From assembly GCA_030704615.1 (NCBI GenBank), contig CM060731.1, forward strand, positions 94,158,756 to 94,222,755: a stretch of 64,000 nucleotides of DNA. The letters run 5' to 3'. The notes under the pieces were generated by a model, which was not told the DNA's origin, searched no databases, and worked only from the letters and a program-made list of their open reading frames with translations. Made by a program: the position numbers and the translations under genes. This document shows positions 1 to 9,869 of the stretch, one piece after another; positions within the stretch are counted from its first letter, which is position 1; each line of letters starts with the position of its first letter. Source of the DNA: Takakia lepidozioides (Eukaryota; Streptophyta; Takakiopsida; Takakiales; Takakiaceae).

Positions 1-25
1 CTATGGCAGTCACTAGTCCACACAA
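1..25 (-). repeat. Start of a second LTR abutting the first
   Basis: Bases 1-24 repeat the LTR start found at 519-542 (both read ctatggcagt...ccacaca). They sit one base away from the end of the neighbouring LTR at 26. This is therefore a head-to-tail LTR-LTR junction cut by the window edge. Too little is visible to say whether it belongs to another full element. Confidence 0.6.
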
Positions 26-542
26 TGATAAAGAAGAAGAATACAAGCACAAGCTCATGCGAGCTCACAAAGCTGAAGCATAAACTCATGCATATATAAC
101 CTCATCACTCAAATACAAGTCAAGCCAAGTGCACCCCCACGCCATGGGAATCCACACTACGGCGCCATAGCTAGGCGCGGTGAGGCTCAACTCGAGAAAG
201 ATGAGCCTCCCGCGCTTGCCGTGAAGATAACCACTCCAGGGCCTAAATCTGCCTTGACCCCTGGATTGACACTTGGGCCAATCCCAAATGTCAATATGTA
301 AAAGCTAGCTATTTCCTAGCTAGTTTCACACTAGTGGTAAAATAACTTGACAGCTGTCGTGCGCATACATATCGCTACACAACTACATCGCTGTCCAAAA
401 CCACACAACACATGTGCACACCACACACTAGTATACCACTAGTCCACCACTAGTCCAACCACTAGTCCAACCACTAGGCTACAACTAGTCAGTCACTAGG
501 CTGCCACTATGCTGCCCACTATGGCAGTCACTAGTCCACACA
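26..542 (-). repeat. 3' LTR of the methyltransferase-bearing element
   Basis: On the minus strand it begins TGTGTGGACT just after a polypurine tract and ends CTTTATCA, giving the usual TG...CA ends and a length of 517 bases. Bases 26-352 recur almost unchanged at 15,031-15,357. The U3 part (about 410-540) is made of irregular repeats around CACTAGTCCA and CACTAGGCT. A block containing TGTCGTGCGCATAC is shared with the LTR pieces at 13,210 and 17,079. Confidence 0.8.
92..99 (-). promoter_or_regulatory. TATA box of the LTR
   Basis: The minus strand reads GGTTATATATGC here, about 70 bases before the LTR end. This is a sensible place for a core promoter setting the U3/R boundary. The same element is kept in the LTR copy near 15.1 kb. 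Confidence 0.5.
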
Positions 543-543
543 A

Positions 544-555
544 TCGCCCCCCTAG
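544..555 (-). promoter_or_regulatory. Polypurine tract
   Basis: The minus strand reads CTAGGGGGGCGA just before the LTR start. This is the plus-strand DNA primer site of LTR retrotransposons. The same run lies immediately upstream of the plus-strand LTR at 13,210, which supports both LTR starts. Confidence 0.75.
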
Positions 556-800
556 CTGGTGCTTAGGTCCCTAAGTCCAGGTAGCCACAAGATGTGATAG
601 TGACCATAGCCTCACTAAGTCCTCCACCACTATCCCTACTACACTCAAACTCGATAGATCAAGAGGCCGGGTGCAAGAGTTGCCCCATCGTTAGTCGCCG
701 TCTTGCAACCTGTGAACTTGAGCTTGGGATCTCATGTATTGACTCCTATGAGCTTGGCCTCCCATGTCTTGTTAGCTGCCTCCAGTCATGTCCACTGCCA

Positions 801-950
801 CTATCCCAAGCAGTGTGGACACAACCAATCTCCGTCAGGAACCTTCTCAAGAGGTGGTGTCAAGCATCCCATATGCCAACCCCTTGAGCATCGATCACAC
901 ACCAGCATGGTGGCTGCCCCTTTGGCAGACCCACAGAGCATGCACCTCAA
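801..950 (-). other. PHD finger at the integrase C terminus
   Basis: The last 49 codons before the TAG stop (801-803) have the C4HC3 zinc-ligand order: CMLC, CDRC, WHMGC, and WLCPHC. The family-typical CLTPPL and VPDGDW segments lie between them. PHD fingers read histone H3 tails, commonly the methylation state of Lys4. Targeting of integration by this domain is inference by analogy with chromodomain integrases. A second copy of the same finger, with every zinc ligand kept, occurs at 12,803-12,949. Confidence 0.9.
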
Positions 951-2250
951 ACCTGCAGGTACCACTGCCAAGTTTGGGTCAACTCTGCCATCGACATTGG
1001 GAAGGTGACATGGCGCACAATTACGCACATGGTCCTTCCAAGTCATGCCATCCCGACCCTCCAAGATCAGGACCCCTGAGGGCAACACCTCTCGAACCCT
1101 CAGAATAACACGCCCTGCAGTAACATCCAGAGTCGTAGGAGCAGTCTGCTGCAAATAAACATAGTCACCAGGGCTAAACCTCCGAACCCCAGGACGATAT
1201 CCTCCACCACGTATAGTGGCATACCTCAACGTATCACGGTGCTGTGCAATGGCAAGGTTCTCAAAAGCCATGGGCATGACTTTCTTGAACAACTCTGCAC
1301 GCTGATCACATGCACGTACCCACACGTCCGGATCGTCAAGGTTAAGGACTTGAGCAGTGTCCCTACGAATGGCTGCAGGCAAATCCGGCTCTCGGCCAAA
1401 GAGAAGGAAATATGGTGAGAAGGAGGCAAGTGATGCTTGTTTGCTGAACCTGTAGCCCATGGCTAACCAAGGAACCTGAAGATCCCAATCTCCTAGGTGT
1501 CCCTTCTGCAAGCCATACTTGCGCAAACCCTCTTCACCGTCTGAACAACTCTCTCTGCTAAGCCATCGGCCTCAGGATGATCCCGAGAAGTGGTGCGGTG
1601 GTCTATCAAGGCTTTATCACACAAAGCCTGAAACTCCCCCAAGAACTCTCTCCCTTGGTCCGTGAGTACCTCAGCTGGAGCACCAAATCGGCTAAGCACA
1701 CGATCCAAGAATGCATACGCAGCCCCCTCACTAGCCTTGTCAGGCAATGGAACCAACTCAATCCACTTGGAGAAGTGCTCCACCATCACCAACACATATC
1801 TGTGGTGGCGCATAGTCAGTGGCAACGGTCCTGCGAAGTCAAGACTCCACCTGTAGCCCAATCCCATGATTGGTAAAGGATGCAACTGTGGTGTAGGGGG
1901 AATGAAGCACGCACCCTGTCACACACCATGCACCTAGCCACAAACTGTTGCACCTCTGTATGCATACCACGCCACCAATACTGCCCCTGCAGTAAACTGT
2001 GAGTGCGTCGCACTCCAAAATGCCCCAACTCCTCATGGGCATGCCGCACTAACCGTGCACGCTGTGTGGGGTGAGGCACAATCCTCACCCGACCATCCTC
2101 CCACACTCGAAGTAGGTGTATCCCCTCCCACTTGAACCTCTTGGCTCGTTGCAGGATCCGATCCCTCTCCCTGGCAGTCACAATGGCTGCCGTGTCTCCC
2201 GTGCGGAGGTAGTCCAACAGCCGAATCCTCATGTATATCTCTGGCACCAC
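801..2250 (-). pseudogene. Integrase of the methyltransferase-bearing element, frameshifted
   Basis: Three overlapping minus frames give one integrase. At 2250-1900 is an HHCC zinc-binding region (HEELGHFG, then CMVC). The catalytic core follows at 1885-1493: first Asp in SLDFAGP, second Asp in LTDQGREF, and the Glu in EADGLAERV. The third frame (1526-801) holds the GPY/SH3-like C-terminal part with FSPGDYVYL and ends in a PHD finger. The three catalytic acidic residues are present. Breaks between frames fall near 1880 and 1500. Ty3/gypsy integrases often end in a chromodomain; here a PHD finger occupies that place. Confidence 0.88.
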
Positions 2251-3928
2251 CTAGCTCTCATCACTAGCCTCAGGTCCTCAGACACTCCGTCTACAGTCAT
2301 CCCTGTTGTAGGTCCAATGACCTCCCGATGCCAAGATACACAAAAATGCAGATGCGTGCCATCCCGCACCATCTCCTCGTCCGTCTCACCATGCCACCGA
2401 GCTCCAGTGTCATCCTGCTGGCTCATGCATGGATTGCGACTCAATCCATCCGCATCCCGATTGACCAAACCCGGTCGATGCACAACCTGAAAGTCATACT
2501 CCTGGAGTATAGTGCCCACCGTGCAAGCTTCCCCGTAAGCTTGTCTGACTCCATCAACCACTTGAGTGGCTGGTGATCCGTGACAAGGGTGAAAAGATTG
2601 CCGTATAGATAGCACCTGAAGTGTGCCACGGCCCACACTGCAGCTAAGCACTCTCCCTCATATGAGCTGTACTTAGCCTCTGCAGCGTTGTTCGAGCGGC
2701 TAGCGTAAGCCACTACGAACTCTCTTCCCTCATCATCCACCTGTGTGAGCACCGCTCCAAGCCCCAGCATGCTCCAATCCGTATGCAGCTGAAAGGGACG
2801 CCCCCTGATAGGTCGTCTCAAGATAGGCGCCGAGGTCAACCTCGCCTTGAGCTCTTGAAAAGCTCGTTCCTGCTCATCTTCCCCTGCCACTCCTGGTCCA
2901 CCTTGGTCAGCTTGGTTAGAGCCTTTGCAATGGTACTAAATCCCTTGACAAACCGTCTATAATAGTTTGCCAACCCCATGAAAGCTCGAACTCGGCTCAC
3001 ATCCGTGGGGCGTGGAATTTGTGCAATGGCCTCTACCTTAGTCTGCTGTACCCCCAATCCTCCAGGATATATCATGTGACCCAGATACTCAATCTGGTTG
3101 TGGAAAAACTTGCACTTCCCCGGATGCAACTTCAATCCGTGCGCTCTCAAGCGCTCCAATACCACCTGAAGGTGTCTCTCATGCTCCTCCATCGTAACAC
3201 TAAAGATGATGATGTCATCTATGTAGCACCGAGCAAAGTCCACCCCTGCTAGAATCCTATCCATGACTCTCTGAAACTCTGCAGGAGCATTCTTAAGCCC
3301 AAATGGTAAGAACCGCCACTGATATAGGCAATCCTTGCCGTGCTCATTGATCCCCCAGAATGCCGTCTTCTGCTTGTCCGCCTCCTTGATTGGCAACTGG
3401 TGATATCCGGATCGTAAATCCAAAGTGCTAAAGGCCTTAGCATGCCCGATGGCATCAAAGATCTCCTCTGTTGGCATGGCATACTTATCGGACTTGGTCT
3501 GACGATTTACAGGCCGGTAATCACCGCACATACGTCTCTCTCGTCCAATTGCCATAGACATCCTTCTTGGCTGGCATCACTGTGGCTGAAGCATCTCTCC
3601 ACCAGAGAGCTCCACCAAACCTGCCTCCCAGAGATCTTGAGTCCTCATCTGAATCAAAGACCTCTCCATGTCACTGTATCTATAGGGTCTCCGAAAGATT
3701 GGCGTGTCAGTGGCCAACTCAATACGGATCTCTTGACCCTTCAGTGCTCCCAAGTCCTTCAAACTGAAGGCAAAAATTCCTGTAAGCCCTCAGGAACCGC
3801 CGTATACGTCGTCTCTCTCCTCCGGTGACAATGGGTCCAATGTCAGGCTCCCAATTGTCCTCCGTAACTGCAACCTTAAGTCCAGTGGGCTTAGAGGTAG
3901 GACGCGTCCAGTGGTTGCTATGTTGCAA
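2229..3928 (-). pseudogene. Reverse transcriptase-RNase H of the same element, frameshifted
   Basis: The RT palm region runs from 3561 to about 2840: [19 protein letters not shown], then LPFGLKNAP and the catalytic YIDDI near 3,210-3,227. The thumb/connection shows YLGHMI and GLANYYRRF. RNase H follows in the next frame (2890-2441) with acidic residues in TDWSMLG, YEGECLA and VTDHQPLKW. The tether to integrase reads DFQVVHRPGLVNRDADGLSR. Upstream frames at 3928-3577 carry the RT start (EIRIELATDTPIFRRPYRYS). Frame changes near 3,570, 2,850 and 2,460 break the polyprotein. Motif order and spacing are normal for Ty3/gypsy. Confidence 0.92.
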
Positions 3929-4119
3929 CCTCTTGAGCAGTACTCCCTACCTGCTCAGTCAATGACAAGGCCTCATCCTGCCCCATCATCTCATCCTTGA
4001 GGACCTCCTCAACCCGAGAAGAATCCCCAACCTCATCCATCACAGCCGCCTTGGCTGCCAACTCCCTCTGAACTCGAGCACCTCCCACGTGTGCCATGGA
4101 TGCATGCACCCCGTGGTCC

Positions 4120-5182
4120 TCACATGCTCGCCCCACTCACTGCCTGTACCGTCTCGGTAGGCAGAGAGACCATTGAGGGAAGTGTACTCCGCACTCTGCG
4201 TTGCTCAGCCAGAGCCAAGCTGATAATCCAGGTCAAGCAATTGAGATCCATTGCTTGCCCCAACACTTGACGACGTGATGCCTCAGAAAGAGACGACACC
4301 GCCGTGGTACCAGTGGTAAAACCCATTGCCCGCTCACGCTCGTCAGCATTAGGCTCCACTAACTGCTGCAACTGAGCATCCCACAGGAGGCCAGGTCCAC
4401 TATCCCGGAAAGCATGCGATCCTGGGAAGCTGAGCAGTGTAGGTAATGCTGCTCGTGGTTGACCCACCTTGTTGACCACTGCCAAAGGCGAACGGTCATC
4501 GTGTCTCACACGCTGAGACTGCCTCCCTGTGTCCAGAATGTTATCCACTGTGAGATGTGCTGGCCGCTGCACCCCATCAAATGCACGCTTGAGCAGTGCG
4601 GGTGGCATCAAGTTAGTCCACCATAGCCGTGGACGATGAGCCCGTGACCCCACTGTAGCTGCATCTAGCAACACTGCTGACCCAAGCCACGACCGGACTT
4701 GATGCACACTGGCCATCACCCTGCCCGAGAATCGCCCATCAGTGGCACATTCTCCAAGATGTATGCTGGAGATACAGCTTGATGAAGCTGCAAGTGGCGC
4801 AAAACCCGCACCATCTCCCAAAACAGACCCGACCTCGAGTCTCGCAATCCATTGCCATGCCCGGCTGATGAATGCCCTTGGCAGGGCCAACCTGCCACTA
4901 CCAGATCAATGGAGCCAACCCGCTCCAAATCCTGCGCCCCCAGCAACGAAATGTCTGCTGGCAAGGCCTGCTGATATCCACGAATTGCAGACACCGACAA
5001 CAACTCAGGGTACCGCTGCACCAACTGAGCAACATGGCGAAGTGAAACGCGTCGTGCAGTCTCATCCCCTCCACATACAGGTAACGCCGAACTCGTACAC
5101 CTGCCTGTAACACAGCAGCCAATCCGGTGCTGATCCCGCCAAACAAGTCCAGAAGACAAATGCCTTCATCCGGAACTGCCAC
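4120..5182 (-). pseudogene. C5-cytosine DNA methyltransferase domain inside the pol region
   Basis: Conserved methyltransferase motifs appear in the right order. Motif I (AdoMet binding) is LLDLFGGISTG near 5,155-5,123. Motif IV is VAGWPCQGHS, with the catalytic Cys codon at 4883-4881. Motif VI is ILENVP. Motif VIII is GSRAHRPRLWW. A target-recognition region follows, then motif IX (ERERAMGF) and motif X (RRQVLGQAMDLN) before 4,120. The reading frame changes near 5,180, 5,070 and 4,735, so this copy would not be translated without shifting. The domain lies between protease and RT, is flanked by retroelement sequence and has no introns, so it belongs to the element. The closest subfamily (DNMT3/DRM-like or other) cannot be settled by eye. 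Confidence 0.9.
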
Positions 5183-6000
5183 ACAATAGGTGTGGTGTCC
5201 AATGGAGACAATTGAGGTGGTCCTGGTGCAATCCCCACACTCTCCTCCTCTCCTGACGGTACAAAAGCCTCCACCCAGGCTTGTTGCACCCGTCGATCAG
5301 CATCCCGCTGCAAATCCTTGCTCGTGCCCCACAATGGAGTCTGAGCAACCATGGTAGGCAACTCCGCCATACCATACATGTCATCCTGCTCTCCCGGAGG
5401 TGGTACATCCTCTGAATGAGCATTGCCCTCAAGCAACTCTCTAGGCCAACTCACTGCCGCTGTGAATGCTGCTAGTGTCGGCATCTTGCCTCGCTGGGCA
5501 ACCGCAACTCCTCCTATGAACGTCACAGGGAGCTGCACACGCCGGCCCTCCCCTGACTGCCATGCAGGCCTATAGGAAGCTGACTCCTCCCAAAAATCCA
5601 GGGTGAAGCCCATGGGGTACAACACTGCCCCACCAACCAGACATCGTATGAGACTGCGTCTGTCACAATGGCCTTGGCTCGCATCACTGAGCCATCTGTA
5701 GGGTGATCCGGCCGTAGTCTGATAGCCAACTCATGCCGTGTCATGCCCCGAGCCTGCTCCGATCCTCCCAGAGACGTCTGTATCTGGAAAGGACAAGGCT
5801 CCATATCCGCCTCCGTGAGGCCCAAGCCTGCAATAGCAGCTCTGCCCAGCATCAGTGGCTGAGCTCCCGAGTCCAACAAGACCCGCAGTGGCCGGTACCT
5901 CTTGCCTGCCGGTCCACTCAAACAGAAAATGCCATCCTGGTTGTCTAACATGACAACTCCAGGTGTCACCATGGCGCGCTCAATGGCTGGCCTAGCTGGC
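5183..6000 (-). pseudogene. Aspartic protease region
   Basis: The frame ending at 5523 contains VLLDSGAQ near 5,870, the DSG form of the retropepsin active site, followed by a hydrophobic stretch and YDVWLVG. The next frame (5625-5183) continues with LYPMGFTLDFWEE and ASYRPAWQSGEGRR, a segment I recognise after the protease in related gypsy elements. An acidic and Pro-rich spacer then leads into the methyltransferase. The frame shift near 5,640 splits the domain. Confidence 0.75.
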
Positions 6001-8430
6001 AGCTCCATCAACCTGGCAGCTGCAGCTTGCCATGGCGCCGCCGTGGCAGTCTTGACCCTCAAATCCGAGGATCCCTCCGGCACTACACCTCCCACTATCT
6101 CCGCAGAAGATGAAGTAACCTCCCCACTCTCACAGAGTGTAGCTGCCAGCCTGAACACCTCAGCTGGTCTTACCCCCGGCGTCGCAATCATGGTAGCCGA
6201 GAACAATGGAGCCTGGCACACAGATGTGGCCGCTCCTAGCAGCACACTAGCTGCCGTAGCCTTGGCAACACTAGGTAGTGGTGCTACCCGTGTAGCTCTC
6301 CCCAATGGCATAGTAACCTCCGCCTCGGTAACAGTCGGGCGAGAACTAGGTGCCATGGATGGCGTCGACACTGTCTCCGCCAATGTGAATGACTGAGGAA
6401 GCCTAGCCTGACGGCTTGCCTCCCCACGCTGTGGATCCAACTCCACCTCTGCACCTCGTGGCTCAGGAACTCGTGCTGCTCCTCGAGTCACGGCTGCAGC
6501 AGACTCCACCTGCACTAGTGGTAGTGCTGCTCCACACATGAATCCCATGCCTCCCATATCTCCTCCCTCAGGAGCAGGAGGTGGACCATCCGGCCTTAGA
6601 GCCGGTACCACCTGAGCTGTAGCCATGGCAGCGAGCCTCTGCTCTAGCTGCTGAAGCCGGTTGGCCATGCCTTGGTCAACACCCTGACCTCCGCGTCCTT
6701 GGCCATGTTGAGCTTGCCCTTGGCCTGCACCTCGTGGCTGGCCACCTCGTCCTCTCTGGGCTGCTCCACCTCGCCCCCGGCCACCATTGTTCCCTTGGAA
6801 CTGGCCTGGGCGCAACTCAGGATGCAAACCATAACACTGGGCCTCTCCATGCCCGTGTTTGCCACAATGCCCACTGCAACTGTGCAGGCTGTGCATGTGC
6901 CGGCCCTTTGCCTCCCTCTGGGCAATCCTTCTTGACATGGGGTCCTCCACATGTCCAGCACACCACATCCGCCCGTTGTTGGCCAGCAAATGAAGGGAGA
7001 GACCCCTGCATCTGAGGTCCTCTCTGCCCTTCCCTGAGCTTCACCTGAGCCCCCTTGTTGCCTTGAGCACGTTGAGGTAGTGGTTGGCTAGGAGCACCAC
7101 TACCCCGTGGTGTCTCCTTAGCAAATCCCACCATGACCACTCGTTCCACACCATGTTGAGCTCTATCCGCTCTGCCAGCAAAAACACATTTGCTAAGGTG
7201 GGTTGGGCCGCTTGTAGGAGAGTTGCATCCCGCACCCTTCTCCTCAGCTCCTTGTCCAATATCCCATACCAGAATTGGACTGCCTGAGCTTCCGTAACCC
7301 CTTGGGTTACATTTATCAAGCGCCTCATGCGAGTGAAAGCCTCCCTCAAGCTCTCGGTCGGCTTCCGTTGGAACTCTTGCAAGCTCCGCAACTTCTCTGT
7401 CCTCACCCCTTGGTAGTTCCCTCTCAACTCTTCGAAGAACTCCACAACAGGGTTGAAGGCAGGCACGGGTGCTAGTGCTGGTGCGGTAGTGGCTTGGGTG
7501 GACGTCGTAGCTACTGTACCACCAGTCCCACTGCTATTTGCTGAAGCTGCCGGTGCAGCGGCAGGTGTAGCCACTGCCCTCGTGGCTCTAGTGCCCCTAG
7601 TGATGGAGACATAGTCGGGTGACCAGTACATCCTCCACTCCTCGATCTCAACCTCATGCCCCCGCCTGAACTCATGGTAATCATCCATAGGCGGCCCCTC
7701 AAGGTGCTGAAACAGCCCCTTCCATGCATGAAAGGCGTAAATAGTTGTGGATTGCGCATTTGCTGCAAATCACACCAACTATCAAACTCTTGGATAAAAT
7801 CATCCAACTCGATGTGCCCACCGCCCCCAGAGTACCTTCGTGGCCCCTTGGTAGCTCCATACATCTCCTCCATTGTGTCCCACAACAATGGCAAAGAAAC
7901 AACTTGCACCGCCGGTATGAGTCCTCCTGATTCACAATCCGAATCAGAACCTTCCGTAGAAGACACAGGAGGTGAAGGTGGCCTAAACCGCACACTCTCA
8001 AATCCGGACCAATCACCTAGCGCCCACACAAAACTACATGGCGCACAGTCAAGCATGCAGGTATGGAGGGGATCCAAACACAAGAAATCAGAACGACAAC
8101 TCCCCCACACCAAAAACAACTCCACGTGTTGCTCCTGCAAGGACACCCCAGCCCAAACCCGGACTGACTCTTGCCTCCACCTACGGAAAGGTCTTGGCCT
8201 AATGAGAGGGTGGAAACTACGAGGAAGAGAAGCTAAAGCAATGCCTAACCCCAGCATGCCCTCATCCCAACACTCTTCCTCTCCTCTCTTCCCTCACTTG
8301 CATGACCATGGGAATATCATGAAGATACTCCTCAAACCGCCCTCCACGAGCTTCAAATTCGGCCTTCAAGACCACATGCCAGTCCTTAGGCAGTCCACCA
8401 GTGCCTCCACGAGTCAGCACAGGCCGTCCA
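6000..8430 (-). pseudogene. Gag polyprotein and linker, frameshifted
   Basis: The capsid-like part (7688-7100) shows EFFEELRGNYQGVR, LQEFQRKPTESLREAF and QFWYGILDKELRRRV, the usual retrotransposon gag helices. N-terminal coding continues through other frames to at least 8,400 (GLPKDWHVVLKAEFEARGG; MEEMYGATKG). Two zinc knuckles follow: CWTCGGPHVKKDC at 6960-6922 (CX2CX3HX4C) and CSGHCGKHGHGEAQC at 6878-6834 (CX3CX4HX4C). Between them and the protease is a Gly/Arg/Gln and then Ala/Pro/Thr-rich linker with no recognised domain. The true start codon is not visible, because the element breaks off into a minisatellite. Confidence 0.8.
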
Positions 8431-8449
8431 CAGGTCAACACGGGCCCAC

Positions 8450-9690
8450 ACAGCTCACTGCTCACAGCCGTCACAGTCCCACAGGCCACTGGGCACAGCC
8501 TGTCGCCCCTCATAGCCCGTCACAGCTCGCCACAGTCATCACAGCCTCACAGCCCACAGCCCGCACAGCCCACAGCCTGTCACAGCCCGTGGCCACTGGG
8601 CAGTCACAGCCCCGCACAGCCCGTCACAGTCCCACAGGCCACTGGCACAGCCTGTCACAGCCTCACAGCCGGGCACAGCCTGTCACAGCCCCTCACAGCC
8701 CTCACAGCACAGCCCCTCATCAGGCACGGCCGCCCCTCACACCTCGGGCACGGCCTGGCCCCTCACAGCCCGTCACAGCCCCAAAGGCCTCAGGCACGGC
8801 CTGTCACAGCCCCTCACAGCCCCTCACAGCCCCACAGGCCATTGGGCACAGCCTGTCACAGCCCCGCACAGCCCGTCACAGCCCCACAGGCCACTGGGCA
8901 CAGCCTGTCACAGCCCCGCCTGCCCGTCACATCACAGCCAGTCACAGCCCCTCACAGCCCGTCACATCGCCACAGCCCCTCACAGCCCCTCACAGCCCCA
9001 CAGGCCTCGGCACGGCCTGACACAGCCCCTCACAGCCCGTCACAGCCCCAAAGGCCTCAGGCACGGCCTGCCCACAGCCCCTCACAGCCCACAGGCCACT
9101 GGCACAGCCTGTCACAGCCCCCATAGCCCATCATAGCCCCACAGGCCACTGGGCACAGCCTGTCACAGCCCCAAAAGGTAACCGGCACAGCCCCCACATC
9201 CCAGCCCCCAAGGCCACTGGCGTAGCCCGTCACAGGCCCTCACAGTCACGACCCCGAGGGCCACCGGCAGGCCCTCACAGGCCCTCACGAAGGCCACCGG
9301 CGCAGCCCGGCACAGTCTTTAAGGCCACCGGCACAGCCCCTCATAGCCCCAAAGGCCTCAAGCACGGCCTGACACAACCCCTCACAGCCCCTCACAGCCC
9401 CAAAGGCCTCAGGCACAGCCTCACAGCCCCTCACAGTCAAGCAACGTCACAGCCCCTCACAGGCCTCACACGGCCCCTGCCTGGGCACAGCCTGTCACAG
9501 TCACAGCCCCACAGCCCCACACAGCCGCCCCGCACAGCCCGTCACAGCCCATAGGCCACTGGGCACAGCCTGTCATAGCCCCACACAGCCCGTCACAGCC
9601 CCACATGCCACTGGGCACAGCCTGTCACACAGCCCGCACAGCCCGTCACAGCTCCCCACAGCCCCTCACAGCCCCAAAGGCCTCTCAAAT
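8450..9690. repeat. CACAGCC minisatellite
   Basis: About 1.2 kb of irregular 9-11-base repeats around TCACAGCCC. Longer phrases such as CACAGGCCACTGGGCACAG recur many times, so there is higher-order structure. Long open frames run through it only because the repeat lacks stops; they have no gene-like composition. The same repeat appears briefly at 13,478-13,515, and in reverse orientation, degenerate, at 26,670-26,930. Confidence 0.92.
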
Positions 9691-9694
9691 GGAA

Positions 9695-9860
9695 GGGCTA
9701 TCATCATGTGGAGGCATCTTGGGTCCGTGCCTCAGAAATGGGAAACGCATCCGAGGCGGTTGCAGCTTTCGAAGGGCGACCTCAAAAGCGGAAGAAGCGT
9801 TGATGGGGACATCAACCTTGGAGCGTGGGGGAGGAAATGCATGCTTAGCCCGGCTTAGCT
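9695..9860 (-). other. Possible short coding remnant
   Basis: Read on the minus strand, this 160-base patch gives an open, low-repeat peptide (HAFPPPRSKVDVPINASS..., then LQPPRMRFPFLRH). It may be a stranded N-terminal piece of the gag to the left of the minisatellite, but there is no recognisable motif. Confidence 0.25.
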
Positions 9861-9869
9861 AGCTTAGGG

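Larger units (their letters stand above)
26..8430 (-). mobile_element. Ty3/gypsy retrotransposon encoding a DNA methyltransferase and a PHD-tailed integrase
   Basis: In transcription order (right to left) the element holds gag with two zinc knuckles (8.4-6.65 kb), a Pro/Ala/Thr-rich linker, an aspartic protease (about 6.0-5.2 kb), a C5-cytosine methyltransferase (5.18-4.12 kb), reverse transcriptase and RNase H (3.8-2.23 kb), integrase with a C-terminal PHD finger (2.25-0.80 kb), a 3' untranslated stretch (800-556), a polypurine tract and a 3' LTR (542-26). RT before integrase is the Ty3/gypsy order. The 5' LTR and primer-binding site are missing because the minisatellite at 8.45 kb replaces them. 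Coding passes through all three minus frames, so at least ten small indels separate this copy, or this assembly of it, from an open polyprotein. Stop codons inside the recognisable domains are rare. Confidence 0.9.

Noticed and set aside
4120-5182. Methyltransferase as a host gene invaded by a retroelement
   Set aside because: It is flanked directly by protease and RT coding sequence in the same orientation, has no introns, and fits between them without other host sequence.
7656-9126. Long plus-strand open frames (up to 454 codons) with Ser/Gln/Pro/His-rich peptides
   Set aside because: They are antisense to gag and then pass through the CACAGCC minisatellite; the openness comes from the repeat.
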